DNA of 64,000 nt from Bos javanicus (lineage: Eukaryota > Chordata > Mammalia > Artiodactyla > Bovidae), in assembly GCF_032452875.1 (NCBI RefSeq), contig NC_083884.1, positions 21,593,501 to 21,657,500 on the forward strand. Reading direction: 5' to 3'. The notes below the pieces were generated by a model. It was not told the DNA's origin and made no database searches. It saw nothing but the letters and a program-made list of their open reading frames with translations. Below, piece after piece: positions 11,111-22,644 of the stretch. Position 1 is the stretch's first letter. Each line of letters starts with the position of its first letter. The position numbers were made by a program, and so were the translations under genes.

Positions 11111-11903
11111 CACTCAAATTTCATCCCCAAACTGTTTGGTTTCTAAAAACTGTGGTCTTTACATCATATTAAGTATATATTTTACATTTACATCATCATA
11201 TTTTTATCACCAGATTCATAATACACAGCACACATCACCAGAGCACCAGTTGACAACAAGGGCATAAACTTAATTATTATCTATCTATTCTTTGCTTAAT
11301 AGTTTCTGCCCTGAAACAAATCTTATTAGGTTAGAAAAGAGCCAATGCAAACATCCAGTGCCTTCAAAGTCAAACTTAAAATTCCATCTATTAAAATACA
11401 GATTCCCTGAATTACATAGAAATTAGGAGGTGAAGTAATTGAGCTCCACGTTATCTAAAATTTACCCTGACTTTACAGCACTTATCAGTTTTGTAAGCTT
11501 TTAGTAAAACTCTGCTTCTGTGAGTGTGTGTGTGAGGCAAAGAAACAGAGAGAAATAAAGAGACACAGACAGAGGTTGACCTAAACAAAGAGTTATTTTA
11601 TGCAGCAAACAGGTATCATACTGGCGATGCTTGATTGGCTTCTTGATATTCTTACAGTGGATGCTGAATCACTCATATTTTCTCAGTCCTGGAGTCTCTG
11701 ACAATACTCTTTTCACTTTAACAGATGGCATTGGCTTTTGTGTCCTGGGACATGATTAAAGATGTTACTCTAGGACCTTAATCCACTCCACACACCCCTA
11801 AGTTTCTCCAGATTCAGAATGAATTGTTTGGTCTCTTAGAAGTTTCACATATAATTTTGTAGAAACAACCCCTCCAGAGATCACCTGGTTTTCTGCTCTT
11901 TGT
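11111..11903. other. Non-genic stretch
   Basis: No gene or transposon recognised; a short GT-rich run lies near 11520. Confidence 0.5.
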
Positions 11904-12116
11904 CTAGAGCAAACATTTTTTTGTAATGAACCAAATGTTAAATATTTTTGGTTTTATGAGCCAGATGTTCTCTGTCATGACTATTCAACTTTGCCATTAT
12001 AATGTGAAAGCAGCCATATGTAATATGAATGGCATGGCTATATTCTAATAAAACTTTATTTACAAAAACAGGTGGCTGATGCAGTTGGTCCACAGGTTGT
12101 AGTTTGCTAACCCCTG
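11904..12116 (-). mobile_element. hAT-type non-autonomous DNA transposon (MER class)
   Basis: The right end 'gtagtttgctaacccctg' is the inverted terminus of a widespread mammalian MER element whose other end begins 'caggggttggcaaac'. The body shows 'aactttgccattataatg', 'gtgaaagcagccatatg' and 'aataaaactttatttacaaa'. A second copy in the opposite orientation lies at 48038-54780. The left terminus is degraded, and I see no clean 8-bp duplication around this copy. I do not name the exact subfamily. Confidence 0.65.
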
Positions 12117-12142
12117 GTATCACTATGTTATTTGTCTTCTTT

Positions 12143-12870
12143 TACTTGATGAAAATGAAAGAGGAGAGTGAAAAAGTTGGCTTAAAGCTCAACATTCAGA
12201 AAACAAAGATCATGGCATCTGGTCCCATCACTTCATGGGAAATAGATGGGGAAACAGTGGAAACAGTGTTCGACTTTATTTTTTGGGCTCCAAAATCACT
12301 GCAGATGGTGATTGCAACCATGAAATTAAAAGACGCTTACTCCTTGGAAGGAAAGTTATGACCAACCTAGATAGCATATTGAAAAGCAGAGACATTACTT
12401 TGCCAACAAAGGTCCGTCTAGTCAAGGCTATGGTTTTTCCAGTAGTCAAGTATGGACGTGAGAGTTGGACTGTGAAGAAAGCTGAGTGCCAAGGAATTGA
12501 TGCTTTTGAACTGTGGTGTTGGAGAAGACTCTTGAGAGTCCCCTGGACTGCAAGAAGATCCAACCAGTCCATTCTAAAGGAGATCAGTCCTGGGTGTTCT
12601 TTGGAAGAAATGATGCTAAAGCTGAAACTCTAGTACTTTGGCCACCTCATGCGAAGAGTTAACTCATTGGAAAAGACTCTGATGCTGGTTGGGATTGGAG
12701 GCAGGAGGAGAAGGGGACAACAGAGGATGAGATGGCTGGGTGGCATCACCGACTCAATGAACATGAGTTTCAGTGAACTCCGGGAGTTGGTGATGGACAG
12801 GGAGGCCTGGCCTACTACAATTCATGGGGTTGCAAAGAGTCGGACACGACTGAGCAACTAATCTGAACTA
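12143..12870 (+). mobile_element. BovB LINE, 3' fragment
   Basis: It begins just after the YADD region ('acttgatgaaaatgaaagag') and ends with 'cggacacgactgagcaac' plus a short tail. Two relatively long frames remain. 12235-12633 has LGSKITADGDCNHEIKRRLL, CESWTVKK-like and ELWCWRRLLRVPWTARRSNQ. 12649-12861 has RRRRGQQRMRWLGGITDSMN and ends on the AKSRTRLSN motif at the pol C-terminus. One frame break separates them. It lacks endonuclease and reverse-transcriptase cores. Confidence 0.9.
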
Positions 12871-13412
12871 TAAGTATATTCAGTTTTGAACTATCTTGAA
12901 TAAAATTTCACTATATAAAAGAATCAGGAAATCAAATTATCCTGAAATAAAATATTTGGGAAAAATTATTCTGAAATACATGTATTATTTTGTTTACCAA
13001 TTTTTCAAACCGAATTTCAAATCGCTATAGTCTGCCCCAGCATATTTCTTCTCTACACATGCACACATCCCAGTCTGATATTGATTATTTCCTCAACAGT
13101 CTAGTTGTACCACCATCCACAGTGACATAGTGTTCATTTTATTCCTCTACCTCTTTTTTTCCCTACAATTTCTACTTCCTGAAATTCTCAGCTAGACATT
13201 ACCTACCTAAATGATGGTCATATTTCAATGTGTAGAGCTAGAATGAACATGAATTTTTATTGTTTGCCTGAGTACTCTAATTATTGTTAATATTTATCTA
13301 ATTTAACTAATAACTTATGGCATTAATTGTCATGACCAATTATTCCATCTGTGTGTATATGTGTATGAACGTGTGGGTACGACTATGTGGGGGTGTGTTT
13401 TAATGCTGCTCT
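12871..13412. other. AT-rich non-genic stretch
   Basis: Nothing recognisable; short TG-rich patch near 13350. Confidence 0.5.
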
Positions 13413-13423
13413 AGGATCTGGGT

Positions 13424-13702
13424 CAGAGAAGGCAATGGCAGCCCACTCCAGTACTCTTGCCTGGAAAATCCCATGGATGGAGGAGCTTGGTGGGCTTCAG
13501 TTCATGGGGTCGCTAAGAATCGGACACGACTGAGCGACTTCACTTTCACTTTTCACTTTCATGCATTGGAGAAGGAAATGGCAACCTACTCCAGTGTTCT
13601 TGCCTGGAGAATCCCAGGAACGGGGGAGCCTGGTGGGCTGCCGTCTATAGGGTCGCACAGAGTCGGACACGACTGAAGCAACTTAGCAGCAGCAGGAGCA
13701 GC
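13424..13702 (+). mobile_element. Bov-A2 SINE, complete
   Basis: Two Bov-A monomers ('gagaaggcaatggcagccca', then 'gagaaggaaatggcaaccta') joined by 'cacttttcactttcatgca', ending in an (AGC)n tail. It is flanked by an exact 11-bp target-site duplication, aggatctgggt, at 13413-13423 and 13703-13713. The sequence is close to consensus. Confidence 0.93.
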
Positions 13703-13713
13703 AGGATCTGGGT

Positions 13714-15119
13714 ATTACTAGTTTGCATTCTAGTAGGCAAGACAGTCATTTGAGTAGCTGTTCCTATATATTTTGCTTGCATTAAGAAATAGTATGTGTT
13801 ATATTATTTCTTCTCATTAAAATTGTAATATAAGTGAAGACAGAAAACTGTTCTATGTTTCGTATATACCTCACACAATAACTAGATAAGCGGATGTGTT
13901 TTTATTGCCAAAACTCAAAAACAAAATAGTAAATTAAATCAAAAATTGAAGTTTCTGTTTTAAATTACAAGTATTATAAAAATTTAATATAATTTGCCAC
14001 ATTTTCCAGCTTTTGTATTTGTAAGGGCACCATGGGTTTTTCCACTGCAGGTTAATTCTTAAGTTCCTTCTAAAGTTAGAGTTTCAGTTAAGAGTAAACC
14101 ATGTTTTGATCCAACATAAGGGAGCAATGATGCAGGTTGAGTGAAAGGTCAGGAAGCTTAAGAGAGAAAAGATACTTGGGTACTTGTAAAGAGACTGCAG
14201 CTCTCTCTTTTAAATGTTTTATTGTCTAATAGGGGAAAAAAGTCTTTCCTCCATGAAGCTAATGTTAATTCAGGGGAAAAAAGGAAGAAAGAGATAGGTG
14301 AAGAATGGTATCAGAAAGCATTTTTCTTGATGTCTTTCTTCCATACACATGACAAAATATTCAGGGAAAAATATGCAACCACAGGCCTAGTGTGTGTCAC
14401 TTATAAAAGGATTCAGTATCTTTTCTTTAAACATCAGTTACTTAATTGAGAAATTAAATTTTTGATTCCTGAATCAAGTGACAAGATGTGTCAGAATTAT
14501 ATATCGGTCAGAAAGGCATAATTCTAAGTCACTTGAATTGAATATTGTTAAAAGACATATTTCTCACCAGTCTTACTATTACTTACAAGTAATCAATCTG
14601 CCTAATTTTCTTTTAACATAACTATGATGGCAGAGGCCCAGTATTTAATTTGGAGCTAACTCCTATCAACTAATGGTTCAATTTGACACCTTGCTGCTAT
14701 ATACTAACAGGGATGAGATTTTGTAAAGGTTTTGGCAGAGAGCCAGTCATCACAGCTGCTCTTGTATGATCACTACTTGAGAAAACAGTTTTTCCCACCT
14801 CTAAATACCCTATTTTCAAATGTAATTTTGCTGTGAGAACTACTTTTATCCTTTTTTACACATAAATCCTTCCCCTTAGGAAATACTCTAACATTGGCTA
14901 CTAACTGCTATTACTCACAACTATTACTCATCTGTGATATCATTGTAAAGTAAATCACCAGAAACCATCCAACTAAGTGTCACAGGGAGGGTAGTATTTT
15001 ATTGTTAGAAGGTTAAGGTAGAGAAGCTTCTAGGCAAAAGAAACAACACATATCATGAGTATATCATAAAATTATTAAACTGCTAAAAACATTAAACTCA
15101 TGTCTTTATAGCATTTTTT
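13714..15119. other. AT-rich non-genic stretch
   Basis: No gene or transposon recognised. Confidence 0.5.
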
Positions 15120-15239
15120 TTTTTGGGCAAAGTAATGTCTCTGCTTTTTATTTATTTTTTTTTATTAATTTTATTTTATTTTTAAACCTTACATAATTGT
15201 ATTAGTTTTGCCAAATATCAAAATGAATCCACCACAGGT
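15120..15239 (-). mobile_element. L1 3'-end micro-fragment joined to a BovB snippet
   Basis: On the minus strand: 56 bp of L1 3' UTR (15239-15184, 'attcattttgatatttggca'), then an A/T-rich tail, then about 24-26 bp identical to internal BovB ('agcagagacattactttgcc', 15150-15126), then a run of 11-12 A. See findings for the possible chimeric origin. Confidence 0.65.
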
Positions 15240-15607
15240 GATGGATCCACCACCATAGGTGATTTTGGATATTTATTAGGAGATAAGAACTCCCAGGATA
15301 TAGGAAAAGCTTTAATTCAAAAGGTATTGTGTGGACTACTTGGCTGGCACTGTTATTCTAGAAGTTAGTCCAACAAATGGACAAAAATCTTTTCATTATA
15401 AAGTTTATGTACCAGAAAGAGAGACAGATAATAAATAAATAAAAAGGCTACTACCTTGTATGCCAAATTTAAGAACTGGAGAGGAAATTAAGGTATTCTA
15501 AGAGGAATGAACAAAAAGAGACACATAGACAGGCAGATATTACCACCAGGACAGAGATGGGATGAAATTTAGCATCATCTCTCTTTTTACTGAAATTGTC
15601 TTTGCCT
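15240..15607. other. Non-genic stretch
   Basis: Nothing recognisable beyond a short imperfect duplication at 15222-15263 ('atgaatccaccacaggtg' / 'atggatccaccaccatagg'). Confidence 0.5.
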
Positions 15608-15618
15608 TAGGAAAAACT

Positions 15619-16187
15619 GCATATCTGAGGTTATTGATATTTCTCCCAGCAATCTTGATTCCAGCTTGTGCTTCTTCCAGCCCAGCGTTTCTCATGATGT
15701 ACTCTGCATAGAAGTTAAATAAGCAGGGTGACAATATACAGCCTTGACATATGCCTTTTTCTATTCGAAACCAGTTTGTCGTTCCATGTCCAGTTCTAAC
15801 TGTTGCCTCCTGACCTGCATATAGGTTTCTCAAGAGGCAGGTCAGCTGGTCTGGTATTCCCATTGCTTTCAGAATTTTCCAGTTTATTGTGATCCACACA
15901 GTCAAAGGCTTTGGCATAGTCAATAAAGCAGAAATAGATGTTTTTCTGGAACTCTCTTGCTTTTTCGATGATCCAGCAGATGTTGGCAATTTGATCTCCA
16001 GTTCATCTACCTTTTCTAAAACCAGCTTGAACATCAGGAAGTTCATGGTTCACATATTGCTGAAGCCTGGCTTGGAGAATTTTGAGCATTACTTTACTAG
16101 CCTGTGAGAGGAGGCCTGGCGTGCTGCGATTCATGGGGTCACAAAGAGTCAGACACAACTGAGCAACTGAACTGAACTGAACTGAAC
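15619..16187 (+). mobile_element. BovB LINE with 5' inversion (twin priming)
   Basis: 15619-16110 is BovB in antisense, covering the reverse-transcriptase middle region. On the minus strand it reads RNLYAGQEATVRTGHGTTNW and GCILSPCLFNFYAEYIMRNA, and ends before the YADD site. At about 16110 it switches to sense and runs through the last 78 bp of BovB ('gaggcctggcgtgctgcgat') to an (ACTGA)n tail. One exact 11-bp target-site duplication, taggaaaaact, flanks the whole unit (15608-15618 and 16188-16198), so both parts came in as a single insertion. The polarity, inverted 5' part then direct 3' part, is that of twin-primed LINE insertions. Confidence 0.9.
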
Positions 16188-16198
16188 TAGGAAAAACT

Positions 16199-16837
16199 CT
16201 CCTCTCTGACCTTTTAATATGAAAGAGGGTTGTTATTAGTCTGTCATTTAGATGAGAAAAATAATTGGTAGAAAGTTTTCCTTAGAAGTTACTGAAATCA
16301 AATTTGTGATTGATTAAAATATGTCTCTGCCTCAGAACAAGTTCTTTATTGTGGCAAATGGTGGAGTGAAGGTGTCTGTGACGAACGTATTACCTTTAAT
16401 TCTGCCAGCTAAATTGTTTCTGTCCTAAGGTAAGCACACAACCAGAGATATGATGGATCTGGGTATTTGTAAAAGGAACATGACACCTTTGCAAATATAT
16501 TTGAAGATTGATAAGAACATGTGAAGGTTATATAGCCAAGATGATCAATTTTCCAAGCACTTAAAAATAATAAATACTAAAAAATTAGCCTCATGGTATT
16601 ACGTAGTCTATCTTGGAAGGCATTTTGTCTTGTCCAAAACATCCATTGAGACATTGGTCCATGATTTATTTATTAATATAAACATTTAACTTCATTAATT
16701 TTTATTGTAGTTCATGATGAATTTTGGATTTCACATTTATTCTTGTTCTTCTTCATAATTAAATTCTTTTTGGTAAATGAGCAATATTTCTCAAATGTAT
16801 ATAGACCTGATTATTAGCTTTATGTTGGTTATATGCT
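16199..16837. other. AT-rich non-genic stretch
   Basis: Nothing recognisable. Confidence 0.5.
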
Positions 16838-16861
16838 AACAATCTCTCCAGAGAGATTGTT
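16838..16861. repeat. Perfect palindrome at a BovB 5' junction
   Basis: Arms aacaatctct (16838-16847) and agagattgtt (16852-16861) with a 4-base loop ccag. The left arm is also the target-site duplication of the following BovB. Confidence 0.9.
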
Positions 16862-17939
16862 AAATGCCAAAGCCTTTGACTGTTTGGATCACAATAAACT
16901 GTGGAAAATTCTGAAAGAGATGGGAATACCAGACCAGCTGACCTGCCTCTTGGGAAACCTATATGCAGGTCAGGAAGCAACAGTTAGAACTGGGCATGGA
17001 ACAACAGCCTGGTTCCAAATAGGAAAAGGAGTATGTCAAGGCTGTATATTGTCACTCTGCTTATTTAACTTACATGCAGAGTACATCTTGAGAAACTCTG
17101 GGCTGGAAGAAGCACAAGCTGGAATCAAGATTGCTGGGAGAAATATCAATAACCTCAGATATGCAGAGGACACCACCCTTATGGCAGAAAGTGAAGAGGA
17201 ACTTAAAAACATCTGGATTAAAGTGAAAGTGGAGAGTGAAAAAGTTGGCTTAAAGCTCAACATTCAGAAAATGAAGATCATGGCATCTGGTCCCATCACG
17301 TCATGGCAAATAGATGGGGAAACAGTGTCAGACTTTATTTTGGGGGATCCAAAATCACTGCAGACGGTGATTGCAGCCATAAAATTAAAAGATGTTTACT
17401 CCTTGGAAGGAAAGTTATGACCAACCTAGATAGCATATTGAAAAGCACAGACATTACTTTGCCAACAAAGGTCCATCTAGTCAAGGCTATGGTTTTTCCA
17501 GTGGTCATGCATGGATGTGAGATTTGGGCTGTGAAGAAAGCTGAGTGCCGAAGAATTGACGCTTTTGAACTGTGGTGTTGGAGAAGACTCTTGAGAGTCC
17601 CTTGGACTGCAAGGAGATTCAACCAGTCCATCCTAAAGGAGATCAGTCCTGGGTGTTCGTTGGAAAGACTGATGCTGAAGCTGAAACTCCAATACTTTGG
17701 CCACCTCATGTGAAGAGTTGACTCACTGGAAAAGACCCTGATGGTGGGAGGGATTGGGGGCAGGAGAAAAAGGGGATGACAGAGGATGAAATGGCTGGAT
17801 GGCATCACCAACTCGATGGACATGAGTTTGGGTAAACTCCGAAAGTTGGTGATGGACTGGGAGGCCTGGCATGCTGGGATTCATGTGGTAGCAAAGAGTG
17901 GGACATGACTGAGCAACTGAACTGAACAGAACTGAACTG
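16848..17939 (+). mobile_element. BovB LINE, 5'-truncated, fairly well preserved
   Basis: BovB sequence proper starts at about 16864 in the reverse-transcriptase domain and runs to the 3' tail at 17939. The target-site duplication aacaatctct lies at 16838-16847 and 17940-17949. An open frame at 16833-17420 encodes KAFDCLDHNKLWKILKEMGI (the motif-A region), RNLYAGQEATVRTGH-like, GCILSLCLFNL and IAGRNINNLRYAEDTTLMAE. The catalytic YADD thus reads Y-A-E-D, a loss of the second metal-binding Asp. The next frame (17303-17713) continues with SKITADGDCSHKIKRCLL and ELWCWRRLLRVPWTARRFNQ; a 6-bp loss and a one-base shift around 17330-17345 separate the two. The endonuclease part is absent. Confidence 0.92.
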
Positions 17940-18071
17940 AACAATCTCTATCGTATGAATTTGATTTTGTTAGTATCATCATGAGGTTGGTGACCTTTTC
18001 TGAGTGTGACCGCCAAAAATCTGGATGATAACTTATACATGTTTTTTTCAGTTCATCTTTTAACACTTCAT

Positions 18072-18260
18072 TCAGATCAGATCAAATCAGTCACTCAGTC
18101 TTGTCTGACTCTTTGAGACCCCATGAATCGCAGCACGCCAGGCCTCCCTGTCCATCACCAACTCCCGGGGTTCACTGAGACTCACGTCCATCGAGTCAGT
18201 GATGCCATCCAGCCATCTCATCCTCTGTCATCCCCTTCTCCTCCTGCCCCCAATTCCTCC
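18072..18260 (-). mobile_element. BovB LINE, short 3' fragment
   Basis: Antisense of the last ~190 bp of BovB, with a tail of the (GATCA)n type at 18072-18088. No clear target-site duplication. Confidence 0.85.
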
Positions 18261-18495
18261 CCTCCAAATTAAAGGATTTGGCACTACCTTCAGCTTTTGA
18301 AATTTGCTATGCCAGCCTTCCACTGCATTGTTCATCCTGTGGTTGCTGTTCAGTTGCTGATGTGTGAACATTCCAAGTTTCTTGTGGAAATTGTGGACCT
18401 TCTAGTTCTCTGCCTCTGTCATGTCTTTCAGGGACATATACTCTCTCCACATAATCCATTTGGTCATCTAATTTTTTTTTTTTTGCACTCTCCAC

Positions 18496-18620
18496 AATGG
18501 AGAAGGAAATGGCAACCCACTCCAGTAATCTTGCCTGGAGAATTCCATGAAGAGAGCAGCCTGGCAGGCTACAGTCCATGGGGTTGCAAAGAATCAGGCA
18601 TGACTGAGCAACTATCTCTC
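18496..18620 (+). mobile_element. Bov-A/Bov-tA SINE fragment
   Basis: 'atggagaaggaaatggcaac' to 'tcaggcatgactgagcaact' is one Bov-A monomer without the tRNA-like head. A T run (18471-18484) precedes it. Confidence 0.8.
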
Positions 18621-19038
18621 ACTCACAATGTACTCAAAGTTTCATTCACATCTTCCAAAAGTACATATGAAGGTCCAAAAACATGAATACATGCTTAGAG
18701 GTGTTACCTGTCATATACTTTCGTGTTAAAGCCAACAAAGATAATTTTTGCCACAGTGATTATGGAAAGTGAAACAAGGATGCTTTTACTTCTGCCTTTG
18801 GTTAAGAGTAGTTGAATCACACACATGTTTGTAATCTCAAAATCCATCACACACAGTGCAAGGTTATAATGTTGAAAAGTTTTTCCCATGCAAATGCAAG
18901 TACATATATATATATTTTTTTCATCTTTCCATTATTATGCAAAATCATTACTACGATGTAACTCAGTACTGTGCACAGTAAATATCTGAGTGAACAGTGT
19001 TGATGCCATCTTGAAGTTGCCATCACTGAGTAGCGTGG
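18621..19038. other. AT-rich non-genic stretch
   Basis: Nothing recognisable; a short (TA)n run near 18905. Confidence 0.5.
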
Positions 19039-19338
19039 TCAGTTCAGTTCAGTTCAGTTGCTCAGTCATGTCCGACTCTTTGTGACCCCAAGGACTGCAG
19101 TGTGCCAGGCCTCCCTATCCATTACCAGCTCTCAGAGCTTTCTCGGACTCATGTCCATCGAGTCAGTGATGCCATCCAACCATCTCATCGTCTGTCATCC
19201 ATGTTTCCTCCTGCCTTCAATCTTTCCCAGCATCAGAGTCTTTTCCAGTGAGTCAGTTCTTCTCATCAGGTGGCCAAAGTATTGGAGTTTCAGCTTCAGC
19301 ATCAGTCCTTCCAGTGAATATTCAGGACTCATTTCCTT
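19039..19338 (-). mobile_element. BovB LINE, 3' fragment
   Basis: Antisense of the last ~300 bp of BovB, with an (ACTGA)n tail at its left end (19039-19060) and 'ctcagtcatgtccgactc' following. Truncated at 'aggactcatttcctt'. No clear target-site duplication. Confidence 0.87.
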
Positions 19339-20524
19339 CCAACATCAACATTGTGCTGATATTTTCTTGTCGCATCTTGAATGACTGGACTGTTACCATA
19401 ATCCTGACTAGTTATACGTCTGGCATTATAGGTTTTTCTCTCTTTACAGTGCTGGTACCTTTTACTTCTATTTTTGTCAAAGGAATGGAAATGGTAACAA
19501 AACCATTATAATGTAACATTTTTTGTGAGTATACCTTTTCTGCCATTCATATTGACATTGATAAGCAATAAAATAAGTGGGTTTTTTTTTTCTTTTTCTT
19601 TCCTAGACATCTGACCAGTGGTTTCTGGTTTACTGGTAGGGGAAACCTTATTAATGTCTTATGAACTGGACATCCTATTTGGCCAGGCTGACTCAGCCAG
19701 TTGGGAGACCCCAGCTGAAGACGTGGTGATTCATGTTGATTAGCAGGTAAGTGTGGGAGTCACACCCACTAAAGCCTCTCTATGCTTCTTGAAGTCTACA
19801 TCAGTTGTACTTCTGTAGGACATCAGTTCAAGGGAAAAATCACCCATTAGCTCTGAGCAATAGAATAGTTGGTTGGGCATTAATTAGATGTGTGATATCA
19901 CCCCACGGTAGATATTACAGTGACAAGTGAGATACTTTATAAAGTGTTCAGATAAACTCATTTGCCACCTGTTTTATAGTGTCTTGACCAAGCTCCTGCT
20001 TACAAATTCCACTCTTATTTAATGACCAGCCTCATCCAACCAAATGCCCAATGATATATTAATGCACCATGCATCACAAGACCCCATCCTTGACTTGATA
20101 TATTCTATGCATTTCTCCAACCGTAAGACCAACTGTAAGACTCTTCCTTGGTACCCATAATTAATATAACTCCCACTCTTTTGCAAGATTTGAACACTCA
20201 CCCATCCACCTAACTGCATATGCCATTACTAGGTAGGCCACTGAAGCAAGAAGCGTTATTATAAATTGTCAATACAACCACAACATAGTCATTGGACCAA
20301 TATAATATGATAATTTTTGTGTATTAGTCTCTTAAACCGAAGTATAAATAAATGTTTTGAAAATTTAGGAACCCAGGGACATTTTCTAAGCATGGGCATT
20401 TTGACAGGACCAAATATCAAGGGACATTTGTTATGGAACAAATATGCTTATGGATGTTTGGATAGGATCAGATTTCAAGGACCTTTTGGCTTAGACCAAA
20501 TATCTTAATGGACTCGCAGAACCA
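19339..20524. other. AT-rich non-genic stretch
   Basis: No gene or transposon recognised. Confidence 0.5.
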
Positions 20525-20534
20525 AATGTGTGCT

Positions 20535-20833
20535 CAGTTCAGTTCGGTTCAGTCGCTCAGTCATGTCCGACTCTCTACGACCCCATGAATCACACGTCAG
20601 GCCTCCCTGTCCATCACCAACTCTCGGAGTTCACTCAGACTCATGTCCATCGAGTCAGTGATGCCATCCAGCCATCTCATCCTCTGTCATCCCCTTCTCC
20701 TCCTGCCCCCAATCCCTCCCAGCATCAGAGTCTTTTCCAATGAGTCAGCTCTTCACATGAGGTGGCCAAAGTACTGGAGTTTCAGCTTTAGCATCATTCC
20801 CTCCAAAGAAATCCCAGGGCTGATCTCCTTCAG
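20535..20833 (-). mobile_element. BovB LINE, young-looking 3' fragment
   Basis: Antisense of the last ~300 bp of BovB, close to consensus. Flanked by an exact 10-bp target-site duplication, aatgtgtgct, at 20525-20534 and 20834-20843. Confidence 0.92.
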
Positions 20834-20843
20834 AATGTGTGCT

Positions 20844-21261
20844 AGTCCATATTTTATGGTTTGTATGTTGTACTTCTAAGTAGCATATGTTATTTTCACT
20901 TGGATGGATGCAATATGTATATGCTAACTTAATGTACAAGTCATAAAATTGGGCCTTGATGGAAGAACATAGATGTCATGTACAACATTCGATACCTTCT
21001 AATTATCATAGCATCTGTACCATAATGACCTAAAATCTCTTCAGATATATACCAAATGGAATTTCATACCTTCCCACAATCCATGCAAATCATATATCAC
21101 CACAATTCTTTAAGAGCTCTTTGTATAAACCCAGGAAACCAAATTAACTTTGATAAGTCAGTGGATCAACTGATACACATGTGGCTCTTCAAAAGACTGA
21201 GGTACCTTATTTATATCAAGCATCTGTGTATATCCAACCTTAGCACTCTTAGCTTATGTGT
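20844..21261. other. AT-rich non-genic stretch
   Basis: Nothing recognisable. Confidence 0.5.
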
Positions 21262-21478
21262 CTGCTCAGTCATTCAGTCTTGTCTGATTCTTTGCCACCC
21301 CTTGGACTGTAGCCCACCAGTCTCTCTGTCCATGGAATTTTTCAGACAAGAATACTGGAGTGGGTTGCTATTTCCCACTCCAGGGGATCTTCCTGACCCA
21401 GGAATTGAAACTGCATCCTCTGCATCTCATGCATTGGCAAGCAAATCCTTTACCACTAAGCTAGCTGGGAAGTCCTCC
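21262..21478 (-). mobile_element. Bov-tA SINE, full length
   Basis: The antisense of a Bov-A core (left) joined to a tRNA-derived head whose end reads 'taagctagctgggaagtcc' (right). The head keeps a degraded B-box-like region ('ccaggaattgaaactgc' in antisense). Confidence 0.88.
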
Positions 21479-21510
21479 TTAATATTTATAGGCAGAATTA
21501 AATTTAATAG

Positions 21511-21590
21511 AACTATATATCACCAGTCACTGGTTGAATTATGTAAATTACTCTATATATCACCAATCACTGGCTGAACTCGGTAAAGAT
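21511..21590 (+). repeat. 40-bp tandem duplication, two diverged units
   Basis: 21511-21550 and 21551-21590 align base for base around 'ctatatatcacca-tcactgg', with several substitutions. Confidence 0.8.
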
Positions 21591-21730
21591 AAAAATCTGT
21601 TCATATTAGCAGTGTCATCAAAAGTAGACATCATTACTTAAATAGTGACATTATTCACCAAACACTATTGATTTTGGCCAGACATTCTACAATTATCACA
21701 GTGTATAAAACAGATACAACCACCTCTATG

Positions 21731-22635
21731 TACTCAGTTCAGTTCATGTCCGACTCTTTGCAACCCATAGACTGCAGCACACTAGGCTTTCCTGTCCAGT
21801 ACCAACTCCTGGAACTTGCTCAAACTCATGTCCATCAAGTTGGTGATGCCATCCAATCATGTCATCCTCTGTCATCCCCTACTTCTCATGCCTTCAATCT
21901 TTCCCAGCATCAGGGTCTTTTCCAATGACTCAGTTCTTTGCATCAGGTGGCCAAAGTATTGGAGTTTCAGCTTCAACATCAGTCCTTCCAAAGAACACCC
22001 AGGACTGATCTTTAGAATGGACTGGTTGGATCTCCTTGCAGTCCAAGGGACTCTCAAGAGTCTTCTCCAACACCACAGTTCAAAAGCATCAATATTTCAG
22101 CACTCAGCTTTCTTTATAGTTCAATTCTCACATCCATGCATGACTATTTGAAAAACCATAGCTTTGACTAGATGGACCTTTGTTGGTAAAGTAATGTCTC
22201 TGCTTTTTAATGTGCTATCTAGGTTGGTCATAGCTTTTCTTCCAAGGAGCAACCATCTTTTAATTTCATGGCTGCAGTTACCATCTGCAGTGCTTTTGGA
22301 GCCCCCAAAAATAAAGTCTTTTCCTATTTCCCTTGTTTCCCCATCTATGGGGACCAGATGCCATGATCCTAGTTTTCTGCATGTTGAGTTTTAAGTCAAA
22401 ATTTTCACTCTCTTCTTTCACTTTCATCAAGAGGCTCTTTAGTTCTTCTTCAATTTCTGCCATAAGGGTGATGTCATCTGCATATCTGAGGTTACTGATA
22501 TTACTCCCGGCAATCTCGATTCCAGCTTGAGTTCATCCATCCTGGAGTTTTGCATGATGTACTTTGCATATAAGTTAAATAGCAGGGTGACAATATACAA
22601 CCTTGTACAACAATATGCAACATATACAATATACA
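21731..22635 (-). mobile_element. BovB LINE, 3' portion
   Basis: Antisense from the 3' tail (left) to the region just upstream of the YADD site (right); on the minus strand an intact Y-A-D-D-coding stretch lies near 22470. A 9-bp target-site duplication, acctctatg, is at 21722-21730 and 22636-22644. The last ~45 bp at the 5' side (22590-22635) consist of shuffled copies of 'caatatacaacc'/'caatatgcaac', suggesting slippage or filler at the junction. The pol frame is broken by indels. Confidence 0.9.
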
Positions 22636-22644
22636 ACCTCTATG

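Noticed and set aside
17335..17823. 162-residue minus-strand open frame
   Set aside because: Antisense shadow of the plus-strand BovB at 16848-17939. The same explanation holds for similar frames at 34900-35373 and 44443-45276.
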